This document shows, piece after piece, positions 32,318 through 44,749 of a DNA stretch of 64,000 nucleotides; position 1 is the first letter of the stretch; the number at the start of each line of letters is the position of its first letter. The stretch spans positions 62,001 to 126,000 of the forward strand of contig JAJJXM010000012.1 of assembly GCA_024516155.1 (NCBI GenBank), written 5' to 3'. The position numbers and the translations under genes are program-made. This stretch comes from Pyronema omphalodes. Lineage: Eukaryota > Ascomycota > Pezizomycetes > Pezizales > Pyronemataceae. The notes below the pieces were generated by a model that worked only from the letters and a program-made list of their open reading frames with translations, did not search any database and was not told the origin of the DNA.

Positions 32318-35000
32318 CTACTTGGAATTTTTCTTAAATGCCTTCTTCATCGGGTTAGCGGCCTTAAAATGTTTACCCTTTCCACTCTTTTTCTGGAGTT
32401 CTCTTTCCTGATAATTCGGCTTTATTAACTTGGGCTCCAATCTCAATTCCGGTTCCTGGTCCGATTCCTGTTCACGCTTCATTTTTACTTCGGTTGGTGT
32501 TGCTGGTGCGGGCTCCTCGTTATTGTATTCAACAGACCCCGCCTCATCGGTTGGATATTGTCCAGCAAATGGGGCTTTTTCAGACAGCTCGGCCAAAGTG
32601 TAGTTTGCACGCATCTTTTTCGCGCGATCTTGCCGTGCGCGAGTGAATTTTACGGCTTGGAGGCCCTTTTCAATTTGGCGCTCGCAAAGCTCTTTCAGCT
32701 GTTCAGCTGTTTCGCGAGGGTGAAAAGTGGCGGGGAATCGGTAACTAGACATAAATGTTAGCAACAGATTAACGCAAGGACATTAATGGCTTGTAGACAT
32801 CGGTTCGCTGTGCTGGCCAAGGGAAAACTTACGAAATCCACAAGTAGTGAATCAGCATCTTGTGTAAATTCTCCAATCTTTGAAGGTCTTCGGCGGTTGT
32901 GGGAGGAATATCCAGAGCCTCCAAATCCATATCATAGAGCTTCAACACCGAACCATCTTCCGCCCATGCCACACATTCTGCCATACGATGAGCAACCGCA
33001 CACGCTCTCTCATTCCTAGAATTGATGGGAGACATGATGAAAATCATACGATCCGCAACAGACAATTCCTGGATATCATCGAAAATGGCTGCCACTTCGA
33101 TGGATTCCTTTAAATCACAGGTATGGAACAATTCTGAGACCTGGATATACTCAAGCATCTTCTTCAGAATAACGGAGAACTTGGTGTCTTTCGGGTACTG
33201 GGAGGCGAATAATTCGATTTGTCCAACCGTGGGGAGAATTCCGGCGGTCCTGATAGGCTCAACTGTTGTTTGTAGGGCGTTTTTGACCGCACGGAGGTCT
33301 CTAGGCTCAAGAGTCGTAACCCATCCAACTTGCGGCTTGGGGGGTAGAGGCTTGCCATCGGAACCGAGAGTCACGGGGCCGTCGTCACGACCAGGAACCT
33401 TAAAACGACCAGCTCGCCCAGCGATCTGTTTAATGCTAGGGATATCTATACCAACCATTGCTTCCCCATTCCATTTGGTAGTGGTTTCAAAGATAACTCT
33501 CTTAATAGATAAGTTCAGTCCCATACCGACTGCATCGGAGGCAACAAGAACATCGTATTCACTGTTGGGGTCGTTAAAAAGGTTGGCTTGGAGAGAACGC
33601 GTCTCAGGGGGCAAAGATCCGTAGATAACTGCGCAGCGCTTTCCGGTTTGTTGCTCAATCAGCCGCTTCATGGCGAAGATGTTGCGGCGGGAGAAAGTTA
33701 CTACACAATCTCCCTTCTCAATCTGCTTAAGATCTCCGGCAAGAGACTTGGGTTCAACCTCTAGGGGACCAAGACGTTTGTATTGATGAATAATAAGCTC
33801 CTCTCCAACAGAGGCGGCGAGCTTCTTGATAATGTCCACAGTGCGCTCTTCTCCACACATATGTACCTCTTTTGCGCGCACTCCCAAAACGGCCTGGGTC
33901 CAAGCCCAACCACGATCGGCATCACCAATCATTTGGATCTCGTCGATGACACAAACATCAACTTCGTTATTCAAATCAACCATTTCCATGGTACTACTTT
34001 CGATACCAGCGTCTGGATCGACAGTAACAATACTGTCTCCCATCACAAGGTTGCAGGGAATGCCCTCAGCATTGAAACGTTCATAAATCTCCTGAGCTAG
34101 AAGACGGAGGGGGCCGGCGTAGATACCGTTTCCAGATTCTTTGAGACGCTTTAGTGCATTGTAGGTTTTGCCGGAATTGGTGGGACCAACGTGAAGATGC
34201 CAAACACGCTGAAGTTGTCGGGCAGCGACGTACCATTCATGGGGGAAACGGGAATCTGCTGCAACTTCCATATTCTCATGTTGAACCTCAATATTGCGCT
34301 TTTCTATGTAGCCTTCGCGAGTAAGAAAGTTCATTTGAAGCATAGTGATCATAGTGGGGAGGCCTCCTTTCATGTATGAAATCTCAATCAGCCGGCGGCC
34401 AGGGACATCTTGTCTGGAAGCCGAAAGGTCGTTTAACCCGAAAGATTCCATGACTTCAACGCCGAATTCCTGCCATTTCCTTTCTAGTTGTTTGAAGTTC
34501 GATTTCTTATCATTAAGAACTTTACCTAGGGCTCCAGTTGCATCGGCTTTGCTCCTCGGGAAGCCCATTCTGATTGCTTCGGCAGTAAGGTGTTCGAGTT
34601 GGGCATCTGTGGGCCTTTTTTGGATGCTGCCAGTTCGGTATCCTTGTGAGGCGTCATGTGGGCGGTTGTAGGTATAATCGCTGCTCCTTCGCTCAATGTG
34701 CCCGGGGGTGTCTCCATTTTGCTCGACGAATTTGAAGTGGTCTCTGTTTCTTCGATCATCGGACTTCGCTTTGGAAACTTTTGTGTGGCCACCTAGACGC
34801 TAGAGCTTTGTGTCAGTAAGTAATTGTGAAAGGAGAAAATCACGGATCGAGGAAGAGCGAACTTGTAGAGCTGGTGTGGTTGACAAAGCGCGAACGGCGC
34901 TCAATGGCGGGAGTCGCTGGACATTCCGGGAAAGCAGTCGAGAAGTATTAAAGGAACAGAACAGGCACAAGCTTGGGATTGCTCGCTGTCGTAGAGGCAT
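32318..35000 (-). CDS. SUV3: Mitochondrial ATP-dependent RNA helicase Suv3
   Basis: Exons on the minus strand are 35000-34863, 34799-32833 and 32744-32318, giving 843 aa. The N-terminus (MPLRQRAIPSLCLFCSFNTSRLL...) is a basic, Ser/Arg-rich mitochondrial presequence. Helicase motifs are GPTNSGKTYNALKRL (Walker A), VIDEIQMIGDADRGWAW (Walker B), VVTFSRRNIF, VASDAVGMGLNL and IKQIAGRAGRF (motif VI). A Suv3-type C-terminal region with LYDMDLEALDIPPTTAEDL follows. The last exon encodes a Lys-rich tail ending KAANPMKKAFKKNSK. In fungi Suv3 pairs with the Dss1 exoribonuclease as the mitochondrial degradosome. It is transcribed divergently from tryptophan synthase. Confidence 0.96.
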
Positions 35001-35646
35001 GTTTGTCGGCAGCCAGCTAATTCACCAGCGGTAGTTTGGCAAAGCTTCCGCGTTCAAAAAATGTGGGATATCGATGTTCGGCGGCGACTTTGCTGCTTAA
35101 ACTTTTTGTTTTTAGAGTTCGTAAACTAACGTTAGCCGCATGATCTTATCTTATCCAGGATGCTAAGGGGAGGGTCATTTCATGTATGGTTATCGTGTTG
35201 ATCTGATCTGATCTGATTTAATACAATCTAATCTAATCAGCGCATCAATCAAAAAACCCTGTCACACTGCCGTTGGCCTTGGTCGGTCAGAGTGACGTGA
35301 GGGCTGGCGGCCAGCGATTTGGTTTTTTTTTCACCAAAGATCAGGTACAGAATCTACAGAATCTACAGATAGCCCAGACGGCTCCGCACCACGCCTTAAT
35401 ACACTAGCCATAGTCGTTTTGGCCTACAATTTCACCCGATTTACTTCCCTTCCTTGATCTAGCGCAACCGACATATCTTTATTCTTTGGTGAAAGAACAC
35501 CAAATATCAAGATAATGGATCGATGAGCAATAACGTGACCCCTAACCCTGCCCCTCCACCACAGCTTCATGTGCTTCATAAGGCCCACTATGCCCCCGTA
35601 TTGAAATATACACCACCAAACTTACAGAAGTCAACAGCTATATAGA
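35001..35646. promoter_or_regulatory. Divergent promoter region between SUV3 and tryptophan synthase
   Basis: 646 bp between two outward-facing start codons. It contains a GATCT/AATCT short tandem run at about 35201-35240. No perfect TGACTCA cross-pathway control site was seen in this interval. Confidence 0.6.
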
Positions 35647-38136
35647 ATGGCGGACGGAATTAAAGCCACTTTTGCGAAATGCGCCGAGGAGGGTCGTGTG
35701 AGTCCCACCATTTCAGCCCGAATTCCCCCTACTGCTCAAAGCCGCTGTCTGCGAATTTGCACCCGGCGATCCCTCACGATACTGCCCTCAGACACAGCGC
35801 GCATACAAGAACCTTCAACTGACAATGGTTTGCGTCATAGAGAGCCCTCGTCGCTTACTTCACTGCGGGATACCCCACTCCCGAGTCGACCCCCGACACC
35901 ATGTTGGCCATGCAGGCCGGAGGAGCCGGTATGGAATTCGAAACATAGAAAGCCTAGCTGTGGAGGGATTGAATCCTGACGTACTGTGCAGATATCATTG
36001 AGCTCGGTATTCCCTTCACTGACCCTATCGCCGACGGTCCTACAATTCAAAAGGCCAACACTGTACGTTGAGCTTCGAGAAACGATTTTTACAATGACTC
36101 ACACAAGCCACAGATTGCACTCCAACATGGTGTTACCATTACCTCCACACTCCAGATGCTCCGTGATGCGCGCGCACGGGGTCTCACCGTCCCCGTCCTT
36201 TTCATGGGATACTACAATCCCATGCTTCAGTACGGCGAGCAGAAGCTTATCAAGGACTGTAAGGAGGCTGGTGCCAACGGATTCATTGTTTGCGACTTCC
36301 CTCCTGAGGAGGCTGTCAAGTTCCGTGGATTCTGTGCCGCTGAGGGGTATGATTACGGATCCAATCCAGTTTTTAAATCTCCAAGCTGATTTTTTCCTGT
36401 TTAGAATGAGCTATGTCCCTCTTATTGCTCCCTCTACCTCCAACTCTCGTATGAAGCTTCTTTGCTCCATTGCTGACTCGTTCATCTACGTCGTCTCCCG
36501 TATGGGTGTGACCGGTGCTACTGGATCCCTTGATACCGGTCTCCCTGCCTTGTGCAAGCGTGTTAATGAGTATTCCGGAAATATCCCTATTGCCGTTGGA
36601 TTCGGAGTCTCCACCCGCGAGCACTTCTTGTCCGTCGGAGAGGTTGCCCAGGGAGTCGTTATCGGATCCCAATTCATCACCATCCTTGCCAACTCTACTC
36701 CCGAGGACCGTTTCGAGACTGTAAAGAACTACTGTGCCGAGATTGTTGGACCCCGCGCTGCCCCTACTACCCGCGAGGTTGACCTCCGCGAATCCGTCGA
36801 CAAGGCCACTAAGATCGATCAGCTCGATGCTCACCCCAGCGCCGTCATCACTGAGAAGGATGTTCCCTCTGGCCCTGGAATCATTGAGCAAATCGAAGCC
36901 CTTAACAGCACTGGTTCCGCCGTTAACCCTAATGCCATCCCCGACCGCTTCGGCGAGTTTGGAGGACAGTACGTCCCCGAGTCTTTGATGGACTGTCTTG
37001 CTGAGCTTGAGGCCGGATTCGTCCAGGCCAACAATGACCCCGCCTTCTGGGAGGAGTACCGTTCCTACTACCCCTACATGGGACGTCCCGGCCATCTTCA
37101 GTTCGCCGACCGTCTCACAGAGCACTGTGGAGGAGCTAAGATCTGGTTGAAGCGTGAGGATCTTAACCATACTGGATCTCACAAGATCAACAACGCCCTT
37201 GGACAGGTTCTTTTGGCCCGCCGTCTCGGAAAGAAGGAGATCATTGCCGAGACTGGAGCCGGTCAGCATGGAGTCGCCACCGCCACTGTTTGTGCTAAGT
37301 TCGGTCTCAAGTGTACCGTCTACATGGGAGCTGAGGACGTCCGTCGTCAGGCTCTTAACGTCTTCCGCATGAAGCTTCTTGGAGCCACCGTTGTTGCTGT
37401 CGAAGCTGGAACTCGCACCCTTCGTGATGCCGTTAACGAGGCCCTTCGTGCTTGGGTCACCAGACTCTCCACCACCCACTACATCATTGGATCTGCCATT
37501 GGACCTCACCCCTTCCCTACCATTGTCCGTACCTTCCAGTCCATCATTGGAAATGAGACCAAGGCCCAACTCCAGCAGCTTCGCGGAAAGCTTCCGGACG
37601 CTGTCGTCGCCTGTGTTGGAGGAGGATCCAACTGCGTTGGAATGTTCTACCCCTTCACCAAGGACTTGTCAGTAAGACTTGTTGGAGTTGAAGCAGGAGG
37701 AGATGGTGTTGACACTGACCGTCACTCTGCTACTTTGACTGGAGGAAAAATTGGAGTTCTTCACGGAGTCAGGACTTACGTTCTCCAGAACGAGCACGGA
37801 CAGATTTCTGACACTCACTCTGTTTCCGCTGGTTTGGACTACCCCGGAGTCGGACCCGAGCTTTCTTCCTGGAAGGAGACCAACCGTGCCGAGTTCATTG
37901 CCGCCACTGATGCCCAGGCTTTCTTGGGCTTCAAGACTTTGTCTGAACAGGAGGGAATTATTCCTGCTTTGGAGTCCGCACACGCTATCTACGGAGGTAT
38001 GGAGCTGGCCAAGACCATGAAGCCTGATGAAGACTTGGTTATTTGCTTGTCTGGACGTGGAGACAAGGATGTACAGAGTGTAGCTGAGGAGTTGCCTAAG
38101 ATTGGACCTATGATTGGATGGGATTTGAGATTTTAA
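35647..38136 (+). CDS. TRP5: Bifunctional tryptophan synthase (TrpA-TrpB fusion)
   Basis: Exons 35647-35697, 35841-35928, 35992-36062, 36114-36346 and 36405-38136 give 724 aa. The alpha domain (about residues 1-265) cleaves indole-3-glycerol phosphate. It has [27 protein letters not shown] with catalytic E50 and D61, LFMGYYNP and [10 protein letters not shown] linker of about 50 residues follows ([15 protein letters not shown]...). The beta domain (about 320-724) condenses indole with serine. It has [28 protein letters not shown] with PLP lysine K408, [29 protein letters not shown] and [12 protein letters not shown]. Fusion in this order is the fungal arrangement. Codon use is strongly biased toward C-ending codons and GGA glycine, consistent with high expression. 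The start fits the usual MxxIKxTF N-terminus. Confidence 0.97.
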
Positions 38137-39350
38137 ATGGAGCGGGAAAAGTAAAAGGTTTTGGTGTTTGTTTAGATTAGGGTTGTTCACGATTTACGCA
38201 AGTTTGTGATTTTTAGATGTGAAGATTGATATTATTTGTTTTTTGGCCTGCGGAAAATGATTGTTTTATGTTCAATCAATAAATAATTTACCCACCACCT
38301 CCATGATCACAGTACAACTTCTCTTGCATTCAGGAGTATAACGGAACTGGGACTTGAATTAGCCGACCTCTGTGATTTTCTGCAGGTAGTACATAAGTAT
38401 TGCAGTTGTCATACTGTCATCATGAGCTACATAAAGCTACCATCGTCAGTGGGCCTCAGCTGCCTTTCTCCCCTAGAATACTAGCAGCTATCTCTAAAGT
38501 AAAAGTCGTTTGAGTATTAACATTTGCACAAATGGGCTTCGGCTCAATATCAAAAGTCTTACCGGACGAGCTGTATAAAATGTGGGCAATCAACCACATG
38601 CTACCTCTTGTATGGTGATCATACTGTTCTCATTGCATATTGATTACTCAACCACTTTCCAGCGCGGGTGCATATATGTATACACCAACCAATAATAAGA
38701 GATTAGATGCCACTACATACCAGCAGCCGCATAATTTAAGCGACTACGCATAAACCACAGCCTCAAAAGAACCTCAAACATCGCACATGATTATCCCACG
38801 ACCTACCCACATGTTACATCATCTAATCATCTAGATTACAACGATGCAACATATTCGTAATCAAGTCAGCCTGTACTGTGTAACGAGCAGTGCCCCAGTT
38901 ACACCGTAACCTATAAACAAACTTAAATTCGTTAGTCACAAGTAGGCAGGATGCTGTAATACGATCCACACATGCATCTCTAAGTGGGGCGTACATATTG
39001 TCAGGCCTGGTATTTGGGGCTCGAGGCTGAATTTCGGGGAAAATTTAGAGAATCTCCGGGGAATCACCAGGCACTTTATAGGGCTTAAGAACAATGATTC
39101 TATATGTCGTCCGTTGTATTACGCAGAAGATGCAAAGCTACAAATACCCCGCAATAATCTCTCCAGCGAATGAAGCTTCAATAATTCTTGACGGTACCAC
39201 AATACAAAACTCAATAAGTCAGTATATATATTTTAAGAAATATTCCAACCGCCGTTCCCAACATCACAACCCGAGTCGTTGTACACAATACAACACTCCA
39301 CAACTTCATCACCAATCACAACCAACTTCAACCTCCCAAACTTCCCCGCC
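38137..39350. other. Intergenic region between tryptophan synthase and paralog B
   Basis: Holds the TRP 3' flank (AATAAATAATTT near 38277) and the promoter of the next gene. A TATATATA element at 39223-39230 lies about 120 bp upstream of that start and is a plausible TATA box. No other gene seen. Confidence 0.5.
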
Positions 39351-40349
39351 ATGTCCGATCCCGCTCCTCCTTCCTACCCCCACGAAGCCGTCCCCACCTA
39401 CGCCTCCACCGGTGGACCCGACGCCTTTCTCGAATCCGGCGGGTTAGCATTAGGCGATAAAAAGACACCATTCCCAGAATCCAACCCCAATGACCCCCTC
39501 TCAACAACAGGACCAAAATTCTACTTCCAACGCGAAACCATCCATCCATTCCGCAGTTCTTTGATTCTCTCCTTCTCTTCCAACCTCCAAGAATGTCGTC
39601 CAGTTTACCTCCAAAAACATCATCCCCAACATATGTCCTTTCTTCCAGGGACTAGTCACCCGGATATCACCCTCTATCGTGGTGGTGATGATGGCGGACA
39701 GGTTGTTGCCACTGCGGCTGTAAAAAGCTCTTTATTAGGGAAAACAGTCGGGGAGGTCAAGATGTTTAATACCGGTATTGAGTTATTACAGTTACGGAAA
39801 GAACGGAATAAAGCGGTGTTTGAGGTCGGGGGACGGAAGTTATGTTGGTCTATTACGGCGACACAGAAGCCGCCTGTGAATGCGGCGGAACATCGGGTGT
39901 CAGTTGGAGGGGGAGAAGAAGTGACAGGGGATGGAAAGAAAGGTTTCAAGGGGAAGATGAAGGAGGTTATGGATAAGAAGCCAGAGACTTTGTTTGTGTG
40001 TTATTCTGCAAAACTTGAAGAGGGTTTTTCTGGGGAACCTGGGGCTTCGAAGGGATCTCAGGAAACGACTGATGTTGAACCCCCCTTGGCGGAGTATGAG
40101 GATATTATGCCTAATAATCCCCCGATGACCAGGGAATTGATTTATAAGGATGGTCATGTTGGGTTGTTGGAATTTAAACAGGGTGTTGCGGCGGAGTTTG
40201 TGGATGCTACTATCGCGATGTTGGTGCTGGTTATTGAAAGGGCAAAGAGGGGAATCAGTACTGGGAAGAGTGGGCCTGGGTATGCGTTTAGTCCATTCGC
40301 AGGGTCATTCGCAGGAACGGATGTAGGGGTTAATGTTTGGGGAATGTGA
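39351..40349 (+). CDS. Conserved fungal protein of unknown function, paralog B (possible tubby C-terminal-like fold)
   Basis: A single-exon frame of 332 aa from the ATG at 39351 (MSDPAPPSYPHEAVPTYAS). An upstream in-frame ATG at 39279 is less likely because it lies only about 50 bp from the TATA-like element. The shared core with the gene at 30514-31692 is KFYFQRETIH, ECRPVYLQKHHPQH, HPDITLYRGGDDGG, VVATAAVKSSLLGK, YSAKLEEG, YEDIMPNNPPMTRE, GLLEFKQG and FVDATIAMLVLVIERAKRG. The C-terminal tail (YAFSPFAGSFAGTDVG) is unique to this copy. The two paralogs point away from each other and enclose SUV3 and TRP. Function unknown. Confidence 0.8.
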   Translation: MSDPAPPSYPHEAVPTYASTGGPDAFLESGGLALGDKKTPFPESNPNDPLSTTGPKFYFQRETIHPFRSSLILSFSSNLQECRPVYLQKHHPQHMSFLPGTSHPDITLYRGGDDGGQVVATAAVKSSLLGKTVGEVKMFNTGIELLQLRKERNKAVFEVGGRKLCWSITATQKPPVNAAEHRVSVGGGEEVTGDGKKGFKGKMKEVMDKKPETLFVCYSAKLEEGFSGEPGASKGSQETTDVEPPLAEYEDIMPNNPPMTRELIYKDGHVGLLEFKQGVAAEFVDATIAMLVLVIERAKRGISTGKSGPGYAFSPFAGSFAGTDVGVNVWGM

Positions 40350-40697
40350 TGATGAGGGCAAGAGCTGAGAGATAAGAAGAGTAAGAATCTGTGGATATCC
40401 CGTTTTAGAATTCAGCAAGGATGGGTATGAGCAGGCCCATTAATTTTGGCCTTACGTTAACTGTATCATAAATTACGAGTGATCACAATCATTCATGCTA
40501 TCATAGCCGTTTCAATTCTTTACTGAAATTAAATTCATTACTCCATAAACCAAATTCTAAACCCATACTCCAGCGCAGAAACAGAAATATCCCAGAATTC
40601 GCAAACCAATATGCCATACCACGAGGCACGAAAAAAATCCTCACAAAGACAAAAAAACGCCAATTTCCCAAAGACAACAAAAAAGTCCATTTCCGTA
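40350..40697. other. Convergent 3' intergenic region
   Basis: 348 bp between the stop codons of two converging genes (paralog B and ESA1). It can only hold terminators; nothing else recognised. Confidence 0.55.
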
Positions 40698-42447
<1,750 letters not shown>

Positions 42448-43268
42448 GGTTAACGCGTTGAATGCTTAAAGTTGGAGCTCGCGACTTCCGAGTACGCTTG
42501 GTGAACTAATGTTGCGACAGACAGGGTTACAAGGATCTACTCCACCTTAGCTCTTGGCGGCTTGGCCAGGAATCTGCAAGAACTTTCGCCGCGGGGGGGG
42601 CGCCTTTTCTCTCGGACCCCGGGCTTTTGTCACTTCGTTCCTTCACTTATCTTCCATATCTACCCTTCTTCCAACGATACTGCAACACTCAATTCTCCGA
42701 CGATATTCGCTTTTCGCTCTGTACAGATAGTTTCAGCAATTCAATTGGTTTACACGTTTCGTTTCGTTCCGGCTTCACTGGTACCACACAGTCTTTCCTC
42801 ACAAAGACCGCGCAACTTAATTTGTCCTTTTACTCCAGCGCATCGCGAACCGATACCTTCTCATGGAGGTCCCTCGTAGTACCGAAAAGCGAGGAGCTCG
42901 TTCAATGAAAGGCCATTTAGTCTCTGCGCGAAGATTGAGCGTTTCTTACCACCTAGTGGTCATCATTCTGATGCTTGAACGATCAGGTCCCTCTGCAAAT
43001 TGTTCTCCTACTCTTCACTTTTCGGAGTGGTCTTTGTACTGAGTGGGTGACGCAAGGATTTCAAACATGCCTTCTTCCTTGATTGCTTATAAATTCCATT
43101 TGTTTGAAGAAATCAGATAGAGTATAAGTTCATCTATTAAGGGAGCGCAGCGCCTCTAGATATACCAGGTATCATGAACAGCATGAGAATTAAAAAAAAT
43201 AATCAACATTTGCGCGATAAACAGATACTGGCATCAGTCTATTGAAACTCAAGATATCTGCCGAGGCA
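42448..43268. other. Intergenic region upstream of ESA1
   Basis: 821 bp holding the ESA1 promoter and the 3' flank of the 2H-phosphoesterase gene. Two overlapping plus-strand frames near 42562-42908 show no domain or conserved start and are not called. Confidence 0.5.
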
Positions 43269-44201
43269 CTATCCAAAAGACCGCCCATACAAAACTTCGT
43301 ACCCCGCCCCTCCCGTCACCCCGTCTTTATCTTTGGCTCCCATCATACATATCGCTATCTGATCTATCTCGACTTCCTCCAGCAAGACTCTCTGTCCCAT
43401 ATGTTTTACCAACTCTTGACAATTCAGCTTTACCCCACAAGTGGTTGGGCTTTTTCTTGCGCCTTTCTTCACGCAGTAGCGTGTGTTTATTACTGTCAAA
43501 TGTGGTTTGAAAGTTCTTTTCTCATCTAAAATTAGGCCCTTTTCAATGAACTTCGTTCGGATCTCGATTGTAAAATGCCGTAACCTGTTTGATGGATCGA
43601 TTGGCGTTGTGAACAGCACCGTGGCGTTACTTCTAGATCCCATTGTTTCCAGGCCCTGAAGTGATAATTTGAATTTGATAGGCCCCGAAGACTGAGAGTC
43701 TTTATTATCAACAAAATGGACAGTCTTTTCCCATATCGCCCTCATGTCCATATTCTTCAGCATCTCCACCGCGCGCAGAATCTTTTCTTCCGAATCAAGT
43801 GACATAACTCCCAGCGTTATATGAGCGGCGGCGGCCGGTCGTACCGCACCTTCTGGTATCTTCAGAGAGGGAAACTTGGTAGCTATCTCCTCTACCAGTT
43901 GATCGATTGAGTCCTGAAGCTTCGGTACATGATGAAGTGGTAATGATAGGAAGTGGCTGGGTTTGTTACTTTGGCCGACTAGCTTTGTGTCCTTTGCTTT
44001 TAGTTGATTTGGATTCGGGTCCTTTGGCTTCGGTTGCGAGCTCTCTGGTTTCGGGTCCTCTGGTTTTGAGTTCTCAGGCTTTGTGTCCTCTGGCTCCGGT
44101 TCGCCTGCGGTAACGTGAAACACGCCACCACTGTTCCACCATCCAAATGGCAAAGATACGCCGTCATCCTCGCTGTCATCTGAGTTCCATTGCCATGGCA
44201 T
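43269..44201 (-). CDS. 2H phosphoesterase of the AKAP7/ASCC1 (2'-5' RNA ligase-like) family
   Basis: A 310-aa single-exon frame. The N-terminal part (residues 35-65) is a Pro/Glu/Lys run of PEDTKPENSKPEDPKPE-type repeats. From residue 80, SNKPSHFLSLPLHHVPKLQDSI starts the AKAP7-type domain. It carries the two hallmark histidine motifs AHITLGVM (H127, T129) and PHLTVINT (H234, T236), plus KFKLSLQGLETMG between them. In the 2H superfamily the two HxT/S motifs form a 2',3'-cyclic-phosphate or 2'-5' phosphodiesterase site acting on RNA ends or nucleotides; the substrate here is unknown. It lacks the KH domain of full ASCC1. An AG with a CTAAC element sits just upstream of the ATG, so a 5' leader intron or extra exon is possible. 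It is head-to-head with the Dicer gene. Confidence 0.85.
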   Translation of the reverse strand: MPWQWNSDDSEDDGVSLPFGWWNSGGVFHVTAGEPEPEDTKPENSKPEDPKPESSQPKPKDPNPNQLKAKDTKLVGQSNKPSHFLSLPLHHVPKLQDSIDQLVEEIATKFPSLKIPEGAVRPAAAAHITLGVMSLDSEEKILRAVEMLKNMDMRAIWEKTVHFVDNKDSQSSGPIKFKLSLQGLETMGSRSNATVLFTTPIDPSNRLRHFTIEIRTKFIEKGLILDEKRTFKPHLTVINTRYCVKKGARKSPTTCGVKLNCQELVKHMGQRVLLEEVEIDQIAICMMGAKDKDGVTGGAGYEVLYGRSFG

Positions 44202-44749
44202 AGCTGTCGGTGGATAGTTTTCTGGGGTTAATATGAGTTAGTACATAGGAAGCCCGGTGGTGGAGATCCAGGCTCCATAGAAATAAGCACAGCGAAATGT
44301 CATGGTAGCCACGCGCGCCATGCGCACATCACACCAGGCCCTTTACCGACTAGCCTTTACCCCACGGTTATGTGCACTGCAGCAGTGAGAGCGTTCCCCT
44401 CCATCCCGCGTTAAAGCTTGAAGTTGTTGCAGACAACCTTCACTCTTACCCCCAAAACTCACATCTCGTACCTTTGCCTCCACTTTTTGGAAGGATCATC
44501 CTTTTCGTGATTGTAACTCCTTTCGTTACCCCGCCTCGTTGGCGTTCTTTCTTCATTGCTGGTCGACCGACAGTCAAATACGAGTCGGTCTATGACACAA
44601 TTCAGGACTCTGAGGCAGCAAAATTTCACATTCCACAGCCTTCTTTTTTGGAGAACCTTATTTTGGAGACAACTTTTTCTGTATCCGCGCACTAGCCCCC
44701 TTCACTCTCATCTCGCACTCCCCGCATTCTCCATATCACCAAGGCAAAG
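44202..44749. promoter_or_regulatory. Shared bidirectional promoter region of the 2H phosphoesterase and Dicer genes
   Basis: 548 bp between outward-facing start codons. The interval is short enough for common regulation. No specific transcription-factor site was identified. Confidence 0.6.

Noticed and set aside
36095..36101. Perfect TGACTCA (Gcn4/CPC1-type site) at the tryptophan synthase gene
   Set aside because: It lies inside intron 3 close to the 3' splice site and is more simply the branch-point region; no such site was seen in the promoter.
36373..37569. 398-codon minus-strand frame opposite tryptophan synthase
   Set aside because: Same codon-bias shadow effect; Gly/Ser/Val-rich with no family features.
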